Notes under the pieces: model-generated
The model's input: the letters and a program-made list of their open reading frames with translations, nothing else
The model's database searches: none
Told to the model about the DNA's origin: nothing
Part shown: piece by piece, positions 18,517 through 27,238 of the stretch
Layout: each line of letters opens with the position of its first letter
How positions within the stretch are numbered: position 1 is the stretch's first letter
Position numbers and translations under genes: made by a program
Source: JBBECJ01 sp963763325
GTDB taxonomy: Bacteria > Chloroflexota > Chloroflexia > Thermomicrobiales > CFX8
NCBI GenBank assembly: GCA_963763325.1
Contig: CAVXOL010000023.1
Span: forward strand, 372,001-436,000
Direction: 5' to 3'
Length of the DNA: 64,000 nt

Positions 18517-19818
18517 TCAGGATTCGACTGACCGCCGCTCACGCACGACGTACCACGGTTGCGAATTGCGTCGCGACGGCTGGGACGCCGCCGCGGACGC
18601 AGCGACCTGTTGAGCGACGGTACCAGCAGCCACGGCCCACAACAGCATGACTCCGACGACACCAATCGCGGCCGGTACCCTGGAGGTCTGCACGATCACG
18701 AAGGCCGACAGTGGCAACAGCGAAAACGTTGTCCAGCTGAAGACGGTCAACCGTTCGATCCGTGGTATGTCGCGCTGGATGTTGGCGTGGGCGATCAGCA
18801 GCAGGACGCCGATTAACGAAATCGTTGCCGAGTGATACAGCGCATGGTACGAGGTCAAGACTGTCGTCACGGCCAGAAGCGCGAGGCTCGGCAACATCGA
18901 AGCTTCCCGCGCAGCTCGTCGCCAGAACCAACACGTCACCGCCAATGTCAACCCGGTCAGCAGGACGATCATCGCATTTGCAACCGTATGATCGTCAACC
19001 GGGAGCGCCCGAATGACTATTGAGCGAATGTTCACCATCCCCCATACGTTGGTCACGACCGTGCCGTCCGGGCCGGAGAGCCGTTGCGAGAGTTCGACAT
19101 ACTCACGAACTCCGGTCGGTCCGACGAGCGCCATCGATGCAATAGTCTGGATTGACGTGGCGACCAATGTAGTCCAGACCGCGCGGCGGCGGCCGGTAAC
19201 AGCCAGGTAGAGGAGCGGCGCGAGCAGCAGTGGAGGCTTGATCGCGAACACCGCCAGAGCGAGCCCGGCTCGAACATCCCGTCCGTCTCGCAACGAAAGC
19301 GCAAAAACGATGAACGCAACAAACAGGAGTCCCTCGACTTGCCCGAGCATCAACACCATGAACAGCGGCAACGAACCGAGCAGGACGACGAGAACCGGCG
19401 ACCAGTCGATTTCGAGCCGCCGGGCGAGCAACCAGACGCCGGTACCGACGGCAGCGACATTCAAGAGCGTCCAAAGGACAAACGCGACCGACGGTCCGAA
19501 CACGATGAGTGGCATCGAGATCACGCCCAGAAGAGGAGGCGCGATGTAGGGATGCATAACGCGATCCCCCCAGTCAACGCCATGAGCGTCGATAATCGGG
19601 CGTTGGTACTCCCACTGAACGCGTGTGTCGTAGAGATCGGACGCCGACCCGTCCTGGATCATCTGAGCCGCCGTATAGCTGGTAAGGTAGTCCATTCCAA
19701 CATGCTCGAAGAGGCCATCGACGCTCAGCATCCCCACAACGAGAACCACTTGAACAGCGATAGCAATGACGAGCCAACGGCGGGCTCGATATAGGTCGTG
19801 AATCAATTGATCTATCAA
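18517..19818 (-). CDS. GT87/DUF2029-type polytopic membrane glycosyltransferase
   Basis: The 433-residue protein has about ten hydrophobic helices and the hallmarks of GT87 polyprenyl-phosphate-mannose-dependent mannosyltransferases. These are an early acidic segment in the first extracytoplasmic loop (FEHVGMDYLTSYTAAQMI) and the sequence SLYDTRVQWEYQ-like (SDLYDTRVQWEYQR). It would transfer a sugar from a lipid carrier on the outer face of the membrane to a glycolipid or glycan. The start is a TTG at 19818 with GAGGG upstream. It stands alone between a SWIM protein and an ATPase gene on the plus strand. Confidence 0.8.
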   Translation of the reverse strand: MIDQLIHDLYRARRWLVIAIAVQVVLVVGMLSVDGLFEHVGMDYLTSYTAAQMIQDGSASDLYDTRVQWEYQRPIIDAHGVDWGDRVMHPYIAPPLLGVISMPLIVFGPSVAFVLWTLLNVAAVGTGVWLLARRLEIDWSPVLVVLLGSLPLFMVLMLGQVEGLLFVAFIVFALSLRDGRDVRAGLALAVFAIKPPLLLAPLLYLAVTGRRRAVWTTLVATSIQTIASMALVGPTGVREYVELSQRLSGPDGTVVTNVWGMVNIRSIVIRALPVDDHTVANAMIVLLTGLTLAVTCWFWRRAAREASMLPSLALLAVTTVLTSYHALYHSATISLIGVLLLIAHANIQRDIPRIERLTVFSWTTFSLLPLSAFVIVQTSRVPAAIGVVGVMLLWAVAAGTVAQQVAASAAASQPSRRNSQPWYVVRERRSVES

Positions 19819-19992
19819 CTGTCAATACCCTCGTGCCAGACTTCGGCGTCGGCATTCCGCGCTCGTTGACGCATGGCGCGTGCCAATCCGGGAGGGTTGG
19901 CAACCTATTGCGACTGTACGAACGCAACAACCTGACAACGTCAGCAATGTATGATCAGGATCGTTGAGCATGCCAGGAGATGAGCGAGCTTC

Positions 19993-20862
19993 GTGAAACG
20001 CGGTTCCGATGGAAACAGTTTGAGTCAGGCTCGATCAGCCGGGACAGTCAGCGGCTACGCTGACCCGTTCGGCTGGTGGGGCTACCATTGGACGCCACCT
20101 GAGCCACGATCACTCGTCTGGCTGATCGACCGTGGCGCACTGGATGTCCGACTCGCAGCGTTTCTGAGCCTGACGATTGAAGCAAAGGCGTCGTTCATCG
20201 TCATCGCTGAACCGCACGAGGCCGGCAAGACGACGTTGCTGACGGCGCTGCTCGACTTCCTGCCCGATGAGACGCAGCCAGTCTACCTGCGTGGATGGTA
20301 CGAACGTTTCAGCTTCCTCGACACGCTGCCACCCGATGCTGCCTATCTGCTGTGTAACGAGATCAGTTCGCACTTGCCGACCTATTTATGGGGGCACGGC
20401 GTCCGGCGCGTCTTTGAGGCAGCCATCGCTGGTTATCCGCTGGCGACGACCATGCACGCCACCAGTGCTGCCAACGCGTTCGAACAACTCACTGGTTACC
20501 CGCTGAACGTGCCTTCCGCGCATTTACCGGCGATTGATCTCGTCATCACGATTGGTGTCGGATACGCCAGCAACAAGCTCCTGCGCCGTGTCGCGCGTGT
20601 CGAGCGCATCACGAGCGGCGAAGACGCGCCATCAATCCGTGCCATCGCCACCAGGGAACCGCTTCGGGCCGACCTCGACTATCAACTGGGACGGCTGATT
20701 GGCACGCTTGCAACAATGACCGGCTCGACCGACGATCAGGCTGCCGCGAACCTCGCACAACGTGTGCGCACACTGGAGCACTGGCTTGCGGCCGGGCTAG
20801 CCACCTCACCATCCCTCCGCAATACGATCGCCGAGGCCCGTGCTCGCTCGGCCAGCTACTGA
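19993..20862 (+). CDS. Stand-alone CpaF/type II-IV secretion-like P-loop ATPase
   Basis: The 289-residue protein has a P-loop AEPHEAGKTTLL (about residues 73-84) and the downstream segment TTMHATSAANAFEQLTG, which matches the conserved THA region of secretion ATPases of the GspE/VirB11/CpaF group. It lacks the large N-terminal domain of those proteins. No pilus or secretion genes are adjacent, so it may not belong to a transport machine. The start is GTG 19993 preceded by GGAGATGAG. Its 3' end overlaps the convergent DNA glycosylase gene by seven bases. Confidence 0.7.
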   Translation: MKRGSDGNSLSQARSAGTVSGYADPFGWWGYHWTPPEPRSLVWLIDRGALDVRLAAFLSLTIEAKASFIVIAEPHEAGKTTLLTALLDFLPDETQPVYLRGWYERFSFLDTLPPDAAYLLCNEISSHLPTYLWGHGVRRVFEAAIAGYPLATTMHATSAANAFEQLTGYPLNVPSAHLPAIDLVITIGVGYASNKLLRRVARVERITSGEDAPSIRAIATREPLRADLDYQLGRLIGTLATMTGSTDDQAAANLAQRVRTLEHWLAAGLATSPSLRNTIAEARARSASY

Positions 20863-21458
20863 GTTACTGCCAGCGAAGCAACCTCGACCGCCCGAAAGCA
20901 GCCTGCGTCGTGGTCGTTTACCATCCCGACGCTCTGCATGAATGCGTAGCAGATCGTCGAGCCGACAAACTTGAATCCGCGCTTCTTGAGCGCCTTCGAC
21001 ATCGCGTCCGATTCGGGCGTCGTCGAAACAAGATCGGCGAGTCCGGCCGGTTGTCGTTCCCGAACCAACGGCGTGCCACCGACAAATGACCAAACGAAGG
21101 TACTGAAGCCCTCCTCGGACTGTAGATCGAGGAATGCACGCGCATTCCCGATCGCCGCATTGACTTTGGCGCGGTTGCGGATGACGCCAGGGTTCTCAAG
21201 CAGCCTGGCGATATCGTCGTCCCCGTATGAGACGATCTTCTGCGCGTCCCAACCGTCGTAAGCATGATGAAACGTCTCGCGCTTTTTCAGGATCGTTGAC
21301 CACGACAAACCGGCCTGGTTGCACTCCAGCATTAGTCGCTCGAAGAGCGCACCATCGTCGTAGACAGGTACGCCCCATTCCTCGTCGTGATACGCGACCA
21401 TCAGCGGGTCGGTACCCGCCCATTCGCAACGGCGCACCGCCGTCGTGTTCGTCTTCAC
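20856..21458 (-). CDS. tag: DNA-3-methyladenine glycosylase I
   Basis: The 200-residue enzyme excises 3-methyladenine from alkylated DNA, starting base-excision repair in the cytoplasm. The N-terminal RRCEWAGTDPLMVAYHDEEWGVPVYDD and the segment ECNQAGLSWSTILKKRETF are characteristic. The zinc-snap residues are Cys11 near the N-terminus and the His/Cys of VNDHDAGC near the C-terminus. Length equals the family norm. It is transcribed convergently with the preceding ATPase. Confidence 0.94.
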   Translation of the reverse strand: MKTNTTAVRRCEWAGTDPLMVAYHDEEWGVPVYDDGALFERLMLECNQAGLSWSTILKKRETFHHAYDGWDAQKIVSYGDDDIARLLENPGVIRNRAKVNAAIGNARAFLDLQSEEGFSTFVWSFVGGTPLVRERQPAGLADLVSTTPESDAMSKALKKRGFKFVGSTICYAFMQSVGMVNDHDAGCFRAVEVASLAVTQ

Positions 21459-21592
21459 CCTTTACCTCTGTCCCTGTCCTTCGTCACCGGCCACGCAAAG
21501 CGCACCGCTTCCAGATCGATCGAATGTCGCTGTCTGACGTTTGGTCAAGGATCTGTCGCAGGGTTCTTCCGATGCCGGTCGCCGTTGTCGAT

Positions 21593-22052
21593 TCAGAGAC
21601 CGACGCCGCCCAGTTCCGCACGAATCACGTCCGCGAGCCAGATCCATTGTTCAGCAACCGTCTTCACCTCGCGTACTCGGTCCCGATCGAGCGCGATCGC
21701 CGGGTCAGGGGCAAGCACCAGGAACCCGAGTGTCAGCGGCGCCAGAAGCGTTCGAGATTCGAGCAGCGGTGAGCGGGTGCTCACAAGATAGTCGAAAACC
21801 GGTGTGAATCTGGATTCACAATAGGAATGCGACAGAAGACACTGGTTTTGAACGTTGAGTTGGATCTGAGCCTCAGCTTCATCCTCTGGTTCCTGACCCG
21901 GCCTGACGGCACCACTCAGCAACCACTCCTGAAGCCGGTCGCCCTCGATCTGGACGCCGCGACCAAGGTTCAGCAGCCAGCAGTCGTGAGAGGGTTGTCT
22001 TGCCAGCGCCGGGCACGCCTGAGATGAGCCAGACGAGCGGAACTTCGTTCAA
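21593..22052 (-). CDS. Small P-loop kinase-like ATPase (frame interrupted)
   Basis: A P-loop is encoded just after the start (PLVWLISGVPGAGKTTLSRLL), in one frame. After one extra base near 21990 the protein continues as LGRGVQIEGDRLQEWLLSGAVRPG and runs to the stop at 21593. The total would be about 153 residues, typical of AAA_33/zeta-toxin or gluconokinase-like small kinases. The start TTG at 22052 overlaps the TGA of the upstream oxidoreductase in the sequence TTGA, implying translational coupling. The substrate is unknown. The 134 bases between this gene and tag hold nothing recognisable. Confidence 0.6.
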
Positions 22053-23638
22053 GCGCGACCCTGCTTCAGGCGATCGGCCATCACCTCTCCGATCATAACG
22101 CAGGTCAGATGCGTGTTGGCGCGCGGCACCTCAGGCATGATCGAGGCGTCAATGACCCGCACTCCATCGAGCCCGAGCACGCGGCAGCTTGGATCGACAA
22201 CCGTGCGCGAATCGTCCGATCGACCCATCCGGCAGGTTCCAACCGGGTGCTGGGTGTCGGAAACGGTTGCGAACATCCAGGCATCAAGCGCATCGTCGTC
22301 GTTCAGGTCGGCAAGCGCATCGCGGGAATCCTCGCTCGTCATCGCGAAGCCGACACCACCCGGTGTGATCTCCTGGCAGATGCCGCTCACTGCCGGGTGA
22401 CGGGCAACCTCGAACAGTCTCCGCGCACCGTCGCGCATACGGACGAGGTCACGCTCGTCGGACAGCATCCGAATCTCGATGTCCGGCTGGGCATCCGGAT
22501 CGGCCGACGTGATCCGCAACCAGCCGCGCGAGAACGTCTGGAACGCTGAGACACCGATGTAGCCGGCTGCCAGCGCCGCCTCGTCGAACCCAATCAGGTT
22601 CAGGGCGAGCATCACCATGTCGTTCTCGCCGGTTCCGGCCATCCCCGAGGCAAAGCGGACGATGCAATTGGTGTGGCGGCTCTCGATACTCGTCCATCGG
22701 TGTTCAGGCTTCAGATGCAGTCCGAGGCCAACGATTGGGTGATCGACGAGGTTGCGGCCTACCGGAAGATCAGCAACGACGGCGATACCGAGATCACGAA
22801 GTTCTTCGGCAGGGCCGACGCCGGAGCGCAACAGGATTGGTGGCGTATACACAGATCCGGCAGACAGGATGACCTCGCGCGCCTCGAACGTCGTCCACTC
22901 GTCACCGACGCGAACGCTGACGCCTGTCGCGCGATGTCCATCAAACACGACCCGATCGACGTGCGCGTCGCCGACGATCGTCAGGTTTCGACGGTCGCGT
23001 GCCGGCTCCAGATAGGCATCGTTGGTCGAAACTCGCTTGAAGTCCCGGCTGTTGATTGCATATGGGGAGACACCCGTGCCGAAAGGGGCGTTGTGGTCCG
23101 GGTTCCAGCCGTAGCCCAGCGCGAGCGATGCGTCGCGAAGCGCTTTGTCAACCGGTCCCCAGCTATCGACCGGCGCCCGGTAGACCGGTATCGGCCCGCC
23201 CCGCCCGTGATACGGCGCATCTCCGAAGTCAAGGTCGTCTTCGAGCTTATTGAAGTACGGCAGCAGTTCCTCTCCCGACCAGCCTGTACAACCCTGGTCG
23301 GCCCACTCGTCGAAGTCCTCGAGCGGTGGACGGATGGCGATCTGGCCGTTGATCGAGGAACTGCCGCCGACACCGCGCCCCCGCCAGTACTGCTGTGGCT
23401 CGCGCCCTTCCGCGTGCCGCGCCCGGAGCTCAGGCCACTGGTAGTGCATCTGGCTCGGGTTGCGGAGGAGAGCCGACGGATTCGGCATCCGCATTTCCGG
23501 CGGCGCGTCAGCCGATCGGTAGTCCGGGCCGGACTCGAGCAACAGGACACTGATCGACGCATTCTCGGTCAGCCGCGACGCGAGCGTTGCCCCGGACGAC
23601 CCTGCTCCGACGATGATGTAGTCATACTGCGCCGCCAT
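22049..23638 (-). CDS. GMC family FAD-dependent oxidoreductase
   Basis: The 529-residue flavoenzyme belongs to the glucose-methanol-choline family. The N-terminal FAD motif YDYIIVGAGSSGATLASRL and the first GMC signature (YWRGRGVGGSSSINGQIAIR) are present. The C-terminal catalytic pair is in DTQHPVGTCRMG and PRANTHLTCVM. It oxidises an alcohol such as choline or a sugar alcohol; the substrate is not evident. Start ATG 23638 has AAGGAGGGG upstream; the frame is open much further but without homology. It diverges from a DAO-type oxidoreductase. Confidence 0.9.
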   Translation of the reverse strand: MAAQYDYIIVGAGSSGATLASRLTENASISVLLLESGPDYRSADAPPEMRMPNPSALLRNPSQMHYQWPELRARHAEGREPQQYWRGRGVGGSSSINGQIAIRPPLEDFDEWADQGCTGWSGEELLPYFNKLEDDLDFGDAPYHGRGGPIPVYRAPVDSWGPVDKALRDASLALGYGWNPDHNAPFGTGVSPYAINSRDFKRVSTNDAYLEPARDRRNLTIVGDAHVDRVVFDGHRATGVSVRVGDEWTTFEAREVILSAGSVYTPPILLRSGVGPAEELRDLGIAVVADLPVGRNLVDHPIVGLGLHLKPEHRWTSIESRHTNCIVRFASGMAGTGENDMVMLALNLIGFDEAALAAGYIGVSAFQTFSRGWLRITSADPDAQPDIEIRMLSDERDLVRMRDGARRLFEVARHPAVSGICQEITPGGVGFAMTSEDSRDALADLNDDDALDAWMFATVSDTQHPVGTCRMGRSDDSRTVVDPSCRVLGLDGVRVIDASIMPEVPRANTHLTCVMIGEVMADRLKQGRA

Positions 23639-23791
23639 CTGCCCCTCCTTGCCCGTCGGACATCCCCGCTCGGCGCATCGTATCACCAACTCACCACCGA
23701 ATCGGGCAACTGGCCGTACAATCGACGTTACGTGCCTGGCGTGGAATATGGGGCAGTCGGAAGACCGGCGCGCCCGGTGAGATGGGGATTG

Positions 23792-25174
23792 ATGAAGGAC
23801 TACCGGATGTATTCCTACTGGCTGGAGACGTGCGGTGATGACCTGACACCACGGCCGCCGCTCGATGGCTCGATCGATGTCGACATCGCGATCCTCGGCG
23901 CCGGTTACACCGGTCTCTGGACGGCCTACTATCTGCTGACACTCGACCCATCGCTCAAAGTCGCTATTCTGGAGAAAGAAATAGCGGGCTACGGTGCGTC
24001 CGGACGAAACGGAGCCTGGTGCACCTCCGGCTTCCCGACGGGCGTCGGGACGCTCGCCACACGCTACGGTCGCGAGACCGCCCTCGGCGTCCAGCACGCG
24101 ATGTACGACGCTGTCGACGAGGTTGGGAGAGTCGCGAACTCGGCTGGCATCGACATCGAATGGGTCAAGGGTGGCTCGCTTCGCGTCGCACGCGGTCAAC
24201 ACCAGTTGCCGCAGATCCAGCAATCCTACGAGGCGTATCAGAAGCTCGGACTGGGCGACGAGTACCAGTATCTTGACAAGCAGCAGACTGACGAGCGTGT
24301 CACCGTCAGCGACGCACTCGGATCGATCTACACGCCAAACACAGCCACCATTCATCCCGGCAAGCTCGTCCGCGGGTTGGCCCGCCTCGTCGAGCAGATG
24401 GGCGCGACGATCTACGAGCAGACCGAGGTGACCGATTTCACGACCGGAGCCTACCCGGCGCTGCACACAGCGCGCGGTCATGCGCGAGCGAAGAACATCG
24501 TTCTGGCCGGCGAGTCGTACATGTCACAACTTCCGAAGACCCGCAGGGCCGTCATGCCGGCCTATTCGCTGATCACACTGACCGAACCGCTGACCGACGC
24601 CGAGTGGCAGCAGATCGGTTGGGAAGCCCACGAGTGCGTCTCGTCGGTCGCGTTCATGGTCAATTACCTCTCGCGGACGAGCGACGGTCGGATCCTCTTC
24701 GGCGGGCGCGGAGCTCCTTATCACTTCGGCTCCAGCATCAAGGACGCCTACGACCAGCACGGCCCGACACATCGAATGCTGCAGGAGAACGTCCGGACCT
24801 GGTTCCCGATGCTGCGCGACGTCAAGTTCACCCACACCTGGGGCGGTCCGCTCGGCTGGTCACGCGACTGGATGCCAACCATGCGCTACGACCCGGCCGA
24901 GAGCGTCGCAATCGCCGGCGGCTACACCGGAACCGGCGTCGCGACCGCCAACCTGGCCGGCAGGCTGCTGGCCGACCTGATCCAGCGCCGCGACACGGAG
25001 TTGACGCGCCTCCCGATGGCGAGCCACAGCCCACGAAACTGGGAGCCGGAACCACTGCGCTTCCTCGGTGTCCGCTTCGTCCAGCGCGGTTTCGAGAAGC
25101 TCGATGCCAAGGCCGAGCGCACCGGAGTCGCACCCAACGGCAAGTCGCTGGTTGAGCGCATCACCCGGCATTGA
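23792..25174 (+). CDS. DAO-type FAD-dependent oxidoreductase
   Basis: The 460-residue enzyme has an N-terminal Rossmann FAD site (DIAILGAGYTGLWTAYYL), the second FAD contact YGASGRNGAW and a C-terminal GGYTGTGVATANLAGRLLADL. This is the architecture of gamma-glutamylputrescine oxidase and related amine oxidases of the DAO family. It probably deaminates or demethylates a secondary or primary amine, releasing H2O2. The start at ATG 23792 is chosen from homology, with GGGG upstream. It is adjacent to but divergent from the GMC enzyme. Confidence 0.87.
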   Translation: MKDYRMYSYWLETCGDDLTPRPPLDGSIDVDIAILGAGYTGLWTAYYLLTLDPSLKVAILEKEIAGYGASGRNGAWCTSGFPTGVGTLATRYGRETALGVQHAMYDAVDEVGRVANSAGIDIEWVKGGSLRVARGQHQLPQIQQSYEAYQKLGLGDEYQYLDKQQTDERVTVSDALGSIYTPNTATIHPGKLVRGLARLVEQMGATIYEQTEVTDFTTGAYPALHTARGHARAKNIVLAGESYMSQLPKTRRAVMPAYSLITLTEPLTDAEWQQIGWEAHECVSSVAFMVNYLSRTSDGRILFGGRGAPYHFGSSIKDAYDQHGPTHRMLQENVRTWFPMLRDVKFTHTWGGPLGWSRDWMPTMRYDPAESVAIAGGYTGTGVATANLAGRLLADLIQRRDTELTRLPMASHSPRNWEPEPLRFLGVRFVQRGFEKLDAKAERTGVAPNGKSLVERITRH

Positions 25175-25206
25175 CTCGAAGACAAAGGGATGAGAGGTCG
25201 TCGTCC

Positions 25207-25419
25207 ATGTTCGTTGCGCGTCTCGACCGGGTGGATGGTGAATACGTCATTGTGGTCCCACACGACATAATCATTCAGCAGGATTTGCATGCTGGACAGA
25301 TTGTATCCATCGTCGTTGAGCCTCTGGCCGACTACGAGAATGTCGACGCGACATCCCAGCAGACTCTCGACGCTCGGTGGAAGCTGAACGAGGACAGGTC
25401 ATCGTATCGACCGAGCTAA
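25207..25419 (+). CDS. AbrB/MazE-like small protein (possible orphan antitoxin)
   Basis: The 70-residue frame begins MFVARLDRVDGEYVIVVPHDIIIQQDLHAGQIVSIVVEPL, a swapped-hairpin AbrB-like pattern, followed by a charged tail with DARWKLNEDR. Such proteins are often antitoxins or transition regulators. GAGAGG lies about ten bases upstream. No toxin ORF follows. The next 312 bases (25420-25731) contain only a frame that reads coding-like (KIIGYDLTVDPLEVAA) but is cut by a TGA, perhaps the remnant of a partner gene. Confidence 0.55.
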   Translation: MFVARLDRVDGEYVIVVPHDIIIQQDLHAGQIVSIVVEPLADYENVDATSQQTLDARWKLNEDRSSYRPS

Positions 25420-25731
25420 AAGCACGAGAAGATCATTGGCTATGATCTGACGGTCGATCCTCTCGAAGTCGCCGCTTGACTCGAACGAGTCGCAACTCGT
25501 GACGTCAGCCTCGACGCCGACACCGACGGCTTTGAGTCATGGCTGTGTGAGCGAGTTGAGCCGCGCGCAAACGAATCCAGCTGCGATCACCGACGATATG
25601 TCGAAGAATCCGAAGGATCCGGTGCCCGAAAGCAGAGACTGATCGTCCCGTCTCGTTACAGAGAGGGGACTTTCGTTTACCATGCCAGTGTTCACGAGAA
25701 TCGAACTACTTCGTCATTGCAGGAGGTGGAC

Positions 25732-27147
25732 ATGTTTGGAAAGCGTCGTGGCGCCGTCGATCCACGTCTCGTCGAGAGCGAAGCGCGCTACCGCGCCGTC
25801 ATCGAGAATGCCTCGGACATGATCCAGAGTGTCCGACCGGACGGGACGTTCGAGTTCGTGAATCGCGCCTGGATCGACACGATCGGCTATCACACCGACG
25901 AGCTCGAACACCTCACAATCTGGGACACAATCCACCCGGACTCGATGGAGCACTGTCAGCAGTTGTTCATGGAAGTCATGCAGGGCAAGTCTATCGACGA
26001 CGAGCGGGTTATCTTCATCACGAAAGAAGGACAAGCGGTCCCGGCCGAGGGCAGTATTACGGTTCGGATGGTAGATGGAGAGGTGATCGCGAGCCACGCG
26101 TTCTTCCGCGACATCAGTGAACGGCTGCGCGCAGAGGAGTTGCGCGACCGCAACGAACAGCTCGAGCTCGGACGGGTGGCGCAGTACTACGAGAAGATGG
26201 CCGCCCTCGGGAAGCTGTCCGCCGGGCTGGCCCATGAACTCAACAACCCGGCGTCTGCCGCGCGGCGGGCGAGTGCGGAACTGACGGAGAGCATGGCACG
26301 GCTCGACGCTGCGACGAAGGAGCTGGCGGCAGTCGGACTGACGAGTGACGACTGGCAACTCCTCACCGATGTCATCGAGATCAACGAAGCACAACGACAC
26401 GCTGAAGGTCGCAGCGATCCGATCGCAATCAGCGAGCAGGAAGCTGTCGTCGAGGACTGGATGGCGGACCACGGTATCGACGACGGGTGGAACCTGGCAT
26501 CCGGGCTGGTCACTGCCGGGATCGATGACTCCGCGCTGCGGCAACTGGAGGATCAGTTCCCGCCGGAGGCCCTGAATCCGTCCGTACGCTGGCTCGCCGA
26601 GTCGCTGACCGTTCGCAATGCGGTCGATGTCGTCTGCCGCAGCGCGAGCCGGATGTCCGATCTCGTCACCGCCGTCAAGGCGTACTCGCACATGGACCGG
26701 GCGACCGAACAGAGCATCGACGTTCACGATGGCTTGAACAACACAATCATCATCATGGCGCATCGGCTCAGGGGTATGACGGTCATCACCGATTACGACT
26801 TGTCGCTACCGCCGGTCGTGGCGCACGGGAGTGGCCTCAACCAGGTCTGGACGAACATCATCGACAATGCAATCGATGTGACCGACGGACGGGGCACGAT
26901 CACGATCCGAACGCGGCAGGCAGGCGAGCGTGTCCTGGTCGAGATCGAGGATAACGGGAGCGGCATCCCGGAGGAGCACCTGACGCGTATCTTCGAGCCG
27001 TTCTACACGACCAAGCCCCAGGGCAGCGGAACTGGGTTGGGGCTGGATACAGCATGGCGAATTGTCACCGAAGAGCACCGCGGAACCATCGAGGTCAATT
27101 CGGTTCCAGGCAAGACAGTCTTCCGAGTCCATCTCCCGATGACATGA
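25732..27147 (+). CDS. PAS-domain sensor histidine kinase
   Basis: The 471-residue protein has an N-terminal PAS domain (about 15-130, ARYRAVIENASDMIQSVRPDGTFEFVN) and a short coiled linker. The H box GKLSAGLAHELNNPASA puts the phosphoacceptor at His168. The dimerisation domain carries an unusually long insertion of about 130 residues before the HATPase domain (N box NIIDNAIDVTDG, G1 EDNGSGIPEEH, F box FEPFYTTKP, G2 GSGTGLGL). There are no transmembrane segments, so the signal is cytoplasmic. AGGAGGTG is optimally placed upstream. The downstream response-regulator fusion is its likely phosphorylation partner. Confidence 0.92.
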   Translation: MFGKRRGAVDPRLVESEARYRAVIENASDMIQSVRPDGTFEFVNRAWIDTIGYHTDELEHLTIWDTIHPDSMEHCQQLFMEVMQGKSIDDERVIFITKEGQAVPAEGSITVRMVDGEVIASHAFFRDISERLRAEELRDRNEQLELGRVAQYYEKMAALGKLSAGLAHELNNPASAARRASAELTESMARLDAATKELAAVGLTSDDWQLLTDVIEINEAQRHAEGRSDPIAISEQEAVVEDWMADHGIDDGWNLASGLVTAGIDDSALRQLEDQFPPEALNPSVRWLAESLTVRNAVDVVCRSASRMSDLVTAVKAYSHMDRATEQSIDVHDGLNNTIIIMAHRLRGMTVITDYDLSLPPVVAHGSGLNQVWTNIIDNAIDVTDGRGTITIRTRQAGERVLVEIEDNGSGIPEEHLTRIFEPFYTTKPQGSGTGLGLDTAWRIVTEEHRGTIEVNSVPGKTVFRVHLPMT

Positions 27148-27238
27148 CACTCCGATTGAGATTGTGGCATCCGGGCGATCAACCTCTGAGTCAGACGTGT
27201 CGTCCGCGGCAACGGATGGCGACCGGAAAGGAACCACG

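Noticed and set aside
22673..23791. Long N-terminal extension of the DAO oxidoreductase frame
   Set aside because: It is antisense to the GMC oxidoreductase gene and reads as shadow sequence.
25420..25731. Third in-frame TGA considered as selenocysteine
   Set aside because: The codon is not at a cysteine position of any recognised family, and the nearest hairpin (CGAGT/ACTCG) does not match the 17-nt geometry.
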